A stretch of DNA of 49,031 nt from Chitinophagaceae bacterium UBA1946. Its GTDB lineage: Bacteria > Bacteroidota > Bacteroidia > Chitinophagales > Chitinophagaceae. The notes below the pieces were generated by a model. That model made no database searches and had not been told where the DNA came from. It saw nothing but the letters and a program-made list of their open reading frames with translations. The stretch is taken from contig DDEU01000052.1 of the NCBI GenBank assembly GCA_002336815.1, forward strand, positions 5,319 to 54,349, written 5' to 3'. Both the position numbers and the translations under genes were made by a program. The number at the start of each line of letters is the position of its first letter. The first letter of the stretch is position 1. Shown here piece after piece: positions 8,400 through 14,545 of this stretch.

Positions 8400-9911
8400 A
8401 TGCGGAATATATTTTTTGCAGTATTATTATTGGCTGCTTCAACTGCAAACGGTCAAACAAGTCGTTATAAAGAAAAATTTCGCCCGCAGTTTCATTTTTC
8501 GCCCCCGGCTCACTGGATGAACGACCCCAATGGCATGGTGTATTATAAAGGGGAATATCACCTGTTTTATCAATACTACCCGGATAGTACAGTGTGGGGG
8601 CCTATGCATTGGGGACATGCCATCAGTAAAGATCTTGTGCATTGGAACCATCTTCCCGTAGCGCTCTATCCCGATTCGCTCGGCCTGATCTTCTCAGGTA
8701 GTGTAGTAGTGGATAAAAACAATACCTCCGGATTCAAAAAGGGAATAGAAAGTCCGCTTGTTGCATTGTTTACTTATCATGATCTAAAAAAGGAAAAGGC
8801 GGGCGCCGGAGATTTCCAGTACCAGGGTATGGCGTACAGTACAGACAAAGGCCGCAACTGGAAAAAATTTGATAACAATCCCGTGCTAAAAAACCAGGGT
8901 ACTAAAGACTTCAGGGATCCAAAGGTTTTCTGGCACGAACCATCAAAATACTGGGTGATGACGCTGGCAGTTGCCGACCGGGTTGAATTCTACCGTTCAA
9001 AAAATTTGAAAGAATGGGAATTTGCCGGAACGTTTGGAAAAGATGCTGGCAACCATGGTGGCGTTTGGGAATGTCCCGATATGTTTGAAATAACAGCTGA
9101 CGGAACAGGCGAAAAAAAGTGGGTATTGATCGTAAGCGTAGGAACAGGTGGTCCCAATGGCGGCAGTGCCACGCAGTATTTTGTGGGAAGTTTCAATGGC
9201 ACCACATTTATCAACGGCAACAGCAACAATGAGATATACTGGCTCGACTATGGACCGGATGATTACGCCGGCGTTACCTGGAGCAATGTTCCGGGCGCTC
9301 AACATCTTTTCCTTGGTTGGATGAGCAACTGGAGCTACGCCACCACCGTACCAACAAAAAACTGGCGCAGCGCTATGACGGTGCCAAGGGAATTGAGTCT
9401 TCAAAAAACGGTTATGGGGTACAGGCTTTTCTCTAATCCTGTTAAAAATCTTCAATCATTGCGAAGTTCAATGCACCGGCTTAATGGTTTTAACAACATG
9501 CATTTTGAAAAAGGCCTGTACGAATTCGAGCTCTCATTTGATAATGAAAAAGCCACGGCTAAAGAGTATGGAATTTCCTTTTCCAATAAAAAAGGACAAG
9601 AATTGAAAATTGGTTACAACAAAGAGCTTAACCAGTTTTATATTGACCGCAGCGATGCCGGCGACAATAGTTTTTCTAAAAATTTTACGGGAAAAAATAC
9701 TGCACCACGGTTGCTGAATAACCGGCTTGTAAAAATGCATTTACTGGTTGATCATTCTTCTGTTGAATTATTTGCCGATGATGGCTCAGTTTGTATGACG
9801 GCTGTATTTTTTCCCGGAGAACCATTCACTAACCTGCAATTGTTCCAGGAACAGGGTGAGGCGGCCCTGCAATCGGATATACTATATCGCTTAAAATCTA
9901 TTTGGTATTGA
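8400..9911 (+). CDS. secreted glycoside hydrolase family 32 (levanase/fructosidase-type)
   Basis: 503 residues with signal peptide (MRNIFFAVLLLAAST, cut near NGQ). GH32 motifs are all present: WMNDPNG with the nucleophile Asp42, the transition-state stabiliser in FRDPKVF, and the acid/base Glu in WECPDMFE. The C-terminal part is the beta-sandwich typical of the family, ending in a VELFADDG strand. The enzyme should release fructose from beta-fructans or sucrose outside the cytoplasm; levan, inulin and sucrose cannot be told apart here. No SusC/SusD pair or fructokinase is adjacent, so it is not in a visible polysaccharide utilisation locus. The start was placed at the ATG because a promoter box overlaps the upstream TTG. 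Confidence 0.92.
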   Translation: MRNIFFAVLLLAASTANGQTSRYKEKFRPQFHFSPPAHWMNDPNGMVYYKGEYHLFYQYYPDSTVWGPMHWGHAISKDLVHWNHLPVALYPDSLGLIFSGSVVVDKNNTSGFKKGIESPLVALFTYHDLKKEKAGAGDFQYQGMAYSTDKGRNWKKFDNNPVLKNQGTKDFRDPKVFWHEPSKYWVMTLAVADRVEFYRSKNLKEWEFAGTFGKDAGNHGGVWECPDMFEITADGTGEKKWVLIVSVGTGGPNGGSATQYFVGSFNGTTFINGNSNNEIYWLDYGPDDYAGVTWSNVPGAQHLFLGWMSNWSYATTVPTKNWRSAMTVPRELSLQKTVMGYRLFSNPVKNLQSLRSSMHRLNGFNNMHFEKGLYEFELSFDNEKATAKEYGISFSNKKGQELKIGYNKELNQFYIDRSDAGDNSFSKNFTGKNTAPRLLNNRLVKMHLLVDHSSVELFADDGSVCMTAVFFPGEPFTNLQLFQEQGEAALQSDILYRLKSIWY

Positions 9912-9974
9912 TTCCGGGATGCAATTGCAAAACAATAATTTGGAGCTCCAATCGTTTTCAACATATTAATCCCT

Positions 9975-10127
9975 ATGAAAATGAACAATGTTATCATGAA
10001 AAACCAGCCCAATCCACTCATTAAAGTGGTAAAAAATTTTTTCACCCGCCTGGTGAAAACCAGTGATGAGTACCCCATCAAATATTATAAAAGAGATAAG
10101 AACTACTCCAAAATAAGACGCTCCTGA
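9975..10127 (+). CDS. 50-residue basic protein, first of a tandem paralogous pair
   Basis: A short frame of 50 codons and a TGA stop. The product is Lys/Arg-rich (the C-terminus reads KNYSKIRRS) with a central VVKNFFTRLVKTSDEYPIK block. That block matches the protein encoded at 10265-10420 (F-[TS]-[RK]-L, then D-x-YPIK-[YF]-Y), so the two are paralogs; this conservation is the main evidence that both are real. ATG codons at 9975, 9981 and 9996 are possible starts; the first is listed. Small size, net positive charge and lack of a signal or membrane segment would fit an RNA- or DNA-binding role, but no family is recognised and no function is proposed. Confidence 0.6.
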   Translation: MKMNNVIMKNQPNPLIKVVKNFFTRLVKTSDEYPIKYYKRDKNYSKIRRS

Positions 10128-10264
10128 TCTAATATTTATCGGCAATATTTATTTATACTACCTTTTTTTAGAAGGGTAGCATTGCTGTTTGTTTAAGGCT
10201 TAACATTTTTTACACAATAATCTATCCTAACTTCCGTTATAACCAAATACCTAAATCTTTTACT

Positions 10265-10420
10265 ATGAATAATACCAGAAGCAAGAACAATCATGGTCCT
10301 TTTTCAAAGGTATTCAATGCCTTATTTAGTAAACTTACACAGTCGCCGGACGTTTATCCCATTAAGTTTTATATGAAAGGGAATCGCCTGCGCCGCCGGT
10401 ACATGTACATGGCAAAATAG
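10265..10420 (+). CDS. 51-residue basic protein, second of the tandem pair
   Basis: A frame of 51 codons with TAG stop, 137 bases after its paralog. It shares the FSKL...D-x-YPIKFY core and ends in an Arg/Tyr-rich tail (RLRRRYMYMAK). A good intrinsic terminator begins 28 bases downstream, as expected for the end of a real transcription unit. The spacer between the two genes holds a weak hairpin (CTACCTTT/AAGGGTAG near 10158-10181) but no clear promoter, so the pair may be co-transcribed. Function unknown. Confidence 0.65.
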   Translation: MNNTRSKNNHGPFSKVFNALFSKLTQSPDVYPIKFYMKGNRLRRRYMYMAK

Positions 10421-10447
10421 CTTACTGTAACCCCCATATATTTTATG

Positions 10448-10473
10448 AACCTGCCTTTGTGCAGGTTTTTTTA
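10448..10473 (+). terminator. intrinsic terminator after the small-protein pair
   Basis: AACCTGC and GCAGGTT pair around CTTTGT and run into a T tract. Confidence 0.85.
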
Positions 10474-10522
10474 TTTAAAAAAATACCACAAAAAGGGTAT
10501 TGCCGGCTGATATTTCCGGTTG

Positions 10523-10598
10523 TATGTTTGCATCAGGTTTTTCATAGGATATTGGATTTAAAGCGGGGCTGGATTTTTATCCTGGCCCCTTTTTATTT
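10523..10598 (+). ncRNA. candidate short noncoding transcript
   Basis: An exact TAnnTTTG box (TATGTTTG, 10523-10530) lies about 35 bases before a hairpin with a T-rich tail (10565-10598). A transcript from about 10537 to 10598 would be roughly 60 bases, with no coding frame, and would overlap the 3' end of the alpha/beta hydrolase mRNA by a few bases. Only the two motifs support it; the hairpin may simply be a bidirectional terminator. Confidence 0.3.
10565..10598 (+). terminator. intrinsic terminator, plus-strand orientation
   Basis: An outer stem GGGGC/GCCCC and an inner stem GGAT/ATCC around TTTT, separated by a small internal loop, are followed by TTTTTATTTT on the plus strand. On the minus strand the tail is poorer in T. 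Confidence 0.65.
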
Positions 10599-11444
10599 TA
10601 AGAATGAAATGGTTTTTGTTAATACTTCTTCCATTGCCACGGGCAAATAAGTCACTATCCATGGATGTTGTCTGTCAAATACATGATTGCTTTCCACGAT
10701 AAACAATTCTGCAGCAGGTTGCCATTCCTTTAATTGCATCGCTTTTTCCACCGGCACAGCAATGTCTGAACTCCCATGGCAGATAAGAATGGGGATTGGT
10801 AGTTTTTTTATCGCCTGTTCAATGTTGAGGCGGTCTTTGTGCTGCTGGTAATCCTGGAATAATTGATAATAAAGCGGCATTTGCTGGTCGGTCCGGGTGT
10901 TGGTATAATACTGTACACTGCTTTGCCGCCATTCTTCCAGCCTTTCTGCCGACCAATTGCCCCAGGGCGTTTTACATTCGCTAATAGCAGCCCAGGTTAC
11001 CAGTTTTTTTATCCTGGTATCTTCTGATGCAAATAAAATGGCAATGCCCCCGCCCATGCTATGCCCCATTAGGTAAATATTTTCTGTATCCAGTGCTGCG
11101 CTGTAAGGATTTTCGGCACTGCATACCCAGTTGGTAACGATCAGCAGGTCTTCCAGTTGTTTGGTATAATTGTTATTGCCAAATGCTTCCAGGTTAGCAA
11201 ATGCTTCCGGTTGTTCCGGAGTAGTGCCATTGTGCGAAAAATTAAATTTTACCAATGCAAACCCGGCTGCAGCAAATTTTGCAGCTACCAGGTCAAAATT
11301 ACCCCAGTCCTTAAAACCATTAAAACCATGGGCATAAATGATCACCGGCTGCTGTTTATCCCCCTTTCCTAAAAACAGGTCAAGCAAGAGGGGCATTCCT
11401 TCCGCCCCGGGAATTTCCAGGTTTTTTATCCTGTTCATCAGCAT
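10593..11444 (-). CDS. alpha/beta hydrolase
   Basis: About 283 residues of a cytoplasmic alpha/beta hydrolase. Visible features are the HGFNGFKDWGNF oxyanion region, the nucleophile elbow GHSMGGG, an Asp in CHGSSDIAVPVE and the late His in VESNHVFD, which complete a Ser-Asp-His triad. This is the pattern of the dienelactone hydrolase/BAAT-like branch; the substrate is unknown. The frame can be extended to 11537, but this would overlap the divergent HAD gene and its promoter, so the ATG at 11444 (or 11438) is preferred. It is divergent from the HAD gene and convergent with the small-protein pair. Confidence 0.8.
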   Translation of the reverse strand: MLMNRIKNLEIPGAEGMPLLLDLFLGKGDKQQPVIIYAHGFNGFKDWGNFDLVAAKFAAAGFALVKFNFSHNGTTPEQPEAFANLEAFGNNNYTKQLEDLLIVTNWVCSAENPYSAALDTENIYLMGHSMGGGIAILFASEDTRIKKLVTWAAISECKTPWGNWSAERLEEWRQSSVQYYTNTRTDQQMPLYYQLFQDYQQHKDRLNIEQAIKKLPIPILICHGSSDIAVPVEKAMQLKEWQPAAELFIVESNHVFDRQHPWIVTYLPVAMEEVLTKTISFLK

Positions 11445-11503
11445 TGGGTTTAATAATAAAGCATAATAATACCGATCGGCTAATAGTTTTACAAAAGCTT
11501 CTC

Positions 11504-11511
11504 TACTTTCG
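11504..11511 (+). promoter_or_regulatory. probable -7 element of the HAD phosphatase gene
   Basis: TACTTTCG differs from TAnnTTTG at one base and lies 19 bases before the ATG. Confidence 0.4.
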
Positions 11512-11530
11512 CAGTTAAGATAAAAATAAT

Positions 11531-12142
11531 ATGGCACCTGTAAAAAATATCATTTTTGATTTGGGAGGAGTACTGCTCAATATCGACTTTAAGCTTACTG
11601 AAGAAGCGTTTAAGCAACTGGGCGTTACAGGGTTTAGTGATTTCTATTCAAAAGAAGCAGCCAACCACCTTTTCGAAAAATTGGAAACAGGCGATATCAG
11701 CAATGAAGAATTTTATGCTGAAATGCAGCAATACTGCAGGCCAGGAACTGGTTTTAGCGAAATACAGGCTGCCTGGAACGCCATCCTGGTAAGTTTTAGA
11801 AAAGAAAGTGTGACATACTTGTCAACGCTCAAAGAGCGCTATGATCTATATTTATTAAGCAACACCAACAGTATTCATCATATTAAATTCAGTAATTTTT
11901 TCCGGGAAGATTTTGATTACGAATTTGACAGCAACTTTATCAAAGCTTATTATTCACACGAAATGCACCAGCGCAAACCCTACGTTGAAACCTACTTGTA
12001 TGTGTTGCAAAACAGCGGGCTGGATGCCGCTTCTACATTGTTTATAGACGATGCCGGCGTTAATATTGAAGGAGCTAAAAAGGCTGGTTTACAAACGCAT
12101 TTATTGTTACCGGATGAACGGATCGAGCAGCTTGGTCTATAA
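11531..12142 (+). CDS. HAD-superfamily hydrolase, YihX/epoxide hydrolase N-domain type
   Basis: 203 residues. The HAD motifs are in order: motif I IIFDLGGVLLNID near the N-terminus, motif II LLSNTN, motif III Lys within QRKPYVETY, and motif IV FIDDAGVNIEGA. The DLGGV form of motif I and the helical cap after it match the YihX-like sugar-phosphate phosphatase branch. A cytoplasmic phosphomonoesterase role is expected; the substrate cannot be read from sequence. It begins close behind a promoter-like box and appears monocistronic. Confidence 0.85.
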   Translation: MAPVKNIIFDLGGVLLNIDFKLTEEAFKQLGVTGFSDFYSKEAANHLFEKLETGDISNEEFYAEMQQYCRPGTGFSEIQAAWNAILVSFRKESVTYLSTLKERYDLYLLSNTNSIHHIKFSNFFREDFDYEFDSNFIKAYYSHEMHQRKPYVETYLYVLQNSGLDAASTLFIDDAGVNIEGAKKAGLQTHLLLPDERIEQLGL

Positions 12143-12203
12143 CAAGCAACTGGTTTTCCCCAACCTATCCCTGTAGAAAATTAAACGGTGTATTTTTTGA
12201 TCA

Positions 12204-12230
12204 CCACATAGGAGCATAGGAAACATACAG
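12204..12230 (+). repeat. short imperfect CATAGGA-type repeat
   Basis: Three imperfect units (CACATAGGAG, CATAGGAAA, CATACAGGG) sit in the spacer between the convergent HAD and DUF4834 genes. The copy number is low and the call is weak. Confidence 0.35.
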
Positions 12231-12283
12231 GGTTTATTGATTTAAAAACCATGATATTCTCACATCCCAATAATATATTTTGA

Positions 12284-12541
12284 TTATTTTATTTCTTCAA
12301 AATCGATGTAATCATCGTTTTTTTTGGTAGTTGTAGTTGTTGTGCCGGAAGTATATTGATTGGGCTGGAAAGGCTGCTGCGGTTGTTGCTGGCGCATGGT
12401 TTCTTCCATACGGTTGTTCATTTCCGAAAATTGCTTTTTTACCTGCCTGGTGGTTTTAGCAACAGGAATAATGAGGTCAAATACCAGTTTGTATAAAAGG
12501 TATAAGGCAAAAAGCTCAAATACTATTCTAAAAAGGTTCAT
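12284..12541 (-). CDS. DUF4834 family small membrane protein
   Basis: 85 residues: an N-terminal hydrophobic segment (residues 2-22, FRIVFELFALYLLYKLVFDLI), a Lys/Arg/Gln-rich helix with RQVKKQF and MEETMRQQQ, a Thr/Gln-rich linker and the acidic end DDYIDFEEIK. The combination of an N-terminal anchor and a conserved YIDFEE-like C-terminus fits the Bacteroidota family DUF4834. No function is known. The ATG at 12541 is chosen because the hydrophobic segment starts directly after it. Confidence 0.75.
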   Translation of the reverse strand: MNLFRIVFELFALYLLYKLVFDLIIPVAKTTRQVKKQFSEMNNRMEETMRQQQPQQPFQPNQYTSGTTTTTTKKNDDYIDFEEIK

Positions 12542-12617
12542 GATACAAATGTATAACAGAAATATCACCCGACCTGTTAATTAAACATAAAAACAAGCCG
12601 GGCAAAAATGATTCAGT

Positions 12618-12649
12618 TTTGGAGTTTAATGTTTTGTTGCTTACATTTG
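12618..12649 (+). promoter_or_regulatory. promoter of the rimP-nusA-infB operon
   Basis: TTTG at 12618-12621 and TACATTTG at 12642-12649 are separated by 20 bases, an excellent match to the Bacteroidota -33/-7 promoter. Transcription would start near 12656, leaving a leader of about 50 bases before the chosen rimP ATG. Confidence 0.75.
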
Positions 12650-12671
12650 CCAAGGACAAAAAGAAACAATG

Positions 12672-12699
12672 GAAGGGAACGGAAGCGTTCCCTTCTTTT
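12672..12699 (+). terminator. terminator-like hairpin (possible attenuator) in the rimP leader
   Basis: Perfect ten-base arms GAAGGGAACG/CGTTCCCTTC around a GAAG tetraloop are followed directly by TTTTA. The hairpin lies between the predicted transcription start and the rimP ATG at 12705. An in-frame ATG at 12669 would place the hairpin inside the coding region. Confidence 0.6.
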
Positions 12700-12704
12700 A
12701 TACC

Positions 12705-13175
12705 ATGAACCAGCCAACATCCATACAGGCAATAGAAGCATTGGTTGAAAAGATCATAGCAGATAACAGTGATATCTTCCTGGTATCGGTACGCATTAAA
12801 CCTACCAACAACATTAAAGTGTTTTTGGATGCAGATAGCGGATTAAGTATTGATAAATGTATCAAGATCAACAGGGCGATGTACCGGACCATTGAAGAAG
12901 AAGCCTGGTACCCGGATGGCAATTTTTCCCTTGAGGTTTCAAGTCCGGGTGTAGATGAACCATTGAAAATGCTGCGGCAGTACAAAAAAAATGTTGGCCG
13001 CAACCTGGAAGTGGTCTTTACGGATGATACAAAAATTGAAGGAAAACTGACCGATGCCGCTGAAACGGGCATCCAGTTACAATACACAGAAGGTAAAAAC
13101 AAGAAAGCAGTAACACACACAAAAGACATTGCTTTTGGTGAAATAAAACAAGCAACAGTACTGATATCTTTTTAA
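12705..13175 (+). CDS. rimP: ribosome maturation factor RimP
   Basis: 156 residues, the usual RimP length. RimP assists 30S subunit assembly. The N-terminal alpha/beta domain includes IKVFLDADSGLSIDKCIKINRAM, followed by the diagnostic LEVSSPGVDEPLK block and a C-terminal SH3-like barrel (KNVGRNLEVVFTDD, EGKLTDA). The frame continues upstream to an ATG at 12669, but those 12 codons coincide with a terminator-like hairpin and have no family support. It is the first gene of the rimP-nusA-infB operon, a conserved order in bacteria. Confidence 0.93.
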   Translation: MNQPTSIQAIEALVEKIIADNSDIFLVSVRIKPTNNIKVFLDADSGLSIDKCIKINRAMYRTIEEEAWYPDGNFSLEVSSPGVDEPLKMLRQYKKNVGRNLEVVFTDDTKIEGKLTDAAETGIQLQYTEGKNKKAVTHTKDIAFGEIKQATVLISF

Positions 13176-13233
13176 ATATTACATAACAAAATCCCCTGCC
13201 GGCGGGGTACAAAAAGTGAGGCTGGTAAGCGAT

Positions 13234-14484
13234 ATGGCACGTATTAATTTAATTGATTCCTTCCAGGAGTTTAAAGAAGCAGAAAACATTGATCGTCCTA
13301 CACTGATGAAAGTAATGGAGGATGTGTTTAAGACATTGATACGAAAAAAGTATGGTAGTGATGACCAGTTTGACGTAATTGTAAACGATCAAAAGGGTGA
13401 CCTGGAGATCTTCCGCCGCCGCACGATCGTTGACGATGGTGATATTTACAATACCCTCACTGAGATAGAATACAGCGATGCCATCAAGATCGAACCTGAC
13501 TATGCAGTAGGTGAAGAATTGTACGAAGAAGTCGATATACAAAAAGAATTCGGCCGCAGGGCGATCCTGGCCGGTAAGCAAACCCTTGCCAGCCGTATCA
13601 ACGACCTCAAGAAAAACCTGCTGATAAAGAAATACGAAGACCGTGTGGGAGAAATAGTAAGCGGAGAAATTTACCAGGTATGGAAGAAGGAAGTGTTATT
13701 GCTGGATGAAGAAAGCAATGAGATGATCCTCCCCAAATCTGAACAGATCCCTTCTGATTACTTTAAAAAAGGCGAAACGGTAAGAGGCGTTGTGAGAAAA
13801 GTGGAACTAAAGAATAACCAGGCTGTGATCATTGTATCCCGTACCAGCCCGGTGTTTTTAGAAAAACTGCTCGAAATTGAAGTGCCGGAGATATTCGATG
13901 GACTCATCGTGGTAAGAAAGATCGTAAGAGAGCCGGGAGAAAGGGCCAAGATCGCCGTGGAAAGTTTCGACGACAGGATTGACCCGGTAGGTGCCTGTGT
14001 AGGTATGAAAGGAAGCCGTATACATGGCATTGTAAGAGAACTGAAAAATGAAAACATCGATGTGATCAACTGGACAAACAACGTACAGTTACTGATCCAG
14101 CGTTCATTGACTCCTGCAAAAATTACCAGTATCGACCTGGATGAAGAAAAGAAACATGCTACTGTATACCTCAAACCAGACCAGGTTTCACTGGCCATCG
14201 GCAAGCGGGGGGTAAACATAAAGTTGGCCTGCGAATTGACAGGATACGAGATCGACGTGTACAGGGATAATGAAGGCGAAGTAGATGAGTTTGATATTGA
14301 CCTGGAAGAATTCAGCGATGAGATCGAACCATGGGTAATTGAAACCCTGAAAGGTGTAGGTTGCGATACAGCAAGGTCTGTGCTGGCGCTAAGTCCTGAA
14401 GAGCTGGAACGCAGAACAGATCTTGAAAAAGAAACCATTGCCGATGTATTGAGGATATTGAAAGAAGAATTTGAAAAGGAGTAA
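13234..14484 (+). CDS. nusA: transcription termination/antitermination factor NusA
   Basis: 416 residues. NusA binds RNA polymerase and nascent RNA and modulates pausing, termination and antitermination. Order of domains: N-terminal polymerase-binding domain (about 1-130), S1 domain (GEIVSGEIYQVWKKEVLL onward), KH1 (EPGERAKIAVESFDDRIDPVGACVGMKGSRI) and KH2 (AIGKRGVNIKLACELTGYEIDV). A short helix-hairpin-helix-like segment follows; the long acidic repeats of E. coli NusA are absent, as in many other phyla. The frame also opens with GTG at 13216, but the ATG at 13234 (MARINLIDSF) matches the family start. It lies 58 bases after rimP. Confidence 0.95.
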   Translation: MARINLIDSFQEFKEAENIDRPTLMKVMEDVFKTLIRKKYGSDDQFDVIVNDQKGDLEIFRRRTIVDDGDIYNTLTEIEYSDAIKIEPDYAVGEELYEEVDIQKEFGRRAILAGKQTLASRINDLKKNLLIKKYEDRVGEIVSGEIYQVWKKEVLLLDEESNEMILPKSEQIPSDYFKKGETVRGVVRKVELKNNQAVIIVSRTSPVFLEKLLEIEVPEIFDGLIVVRKIVREPGERAKIAVESFDDRIDPVGACVGMKGSRIHGIVRELKNENIDVINWTNNVQLLIQRSLTPAKITSIDLDEEKKHATVYLKPDQVSLAIGKRGVNIKLACELTGYEIDVYRDNEGEVDEFDIDLEEFSDEIEPWVIETLKGVGCDTARSVLALSPEELERRTDLEKETIADVLRILKEEFEKE

Positions 14485-14545
14485 TGATGGTTAGAAAGAT
14501 CAGCCATTACCCGTTAAATAAAGATTAGAAATTTAAGACTTAAGA

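Noticed and set aside
10459..10650. Open frame of 63 codons on the plus strand
   Set aside because: It starts in the T tract of a terminator and crosses a second terminator and the end of the opposing hydrolase gene.
11438..11537. N-terminal extension of the alpha/beta hydrolase to 11537
   Set aside because: It would overlap the start and promoter box of the divergent HAD gene and shows no hydrolase family sequence.
13193..13207. CCCC...GGGG inverted repeat between rimP and nusA
   Set aside because: Only four paired bases with a short loop and no T tail; too weak to call a terminator.
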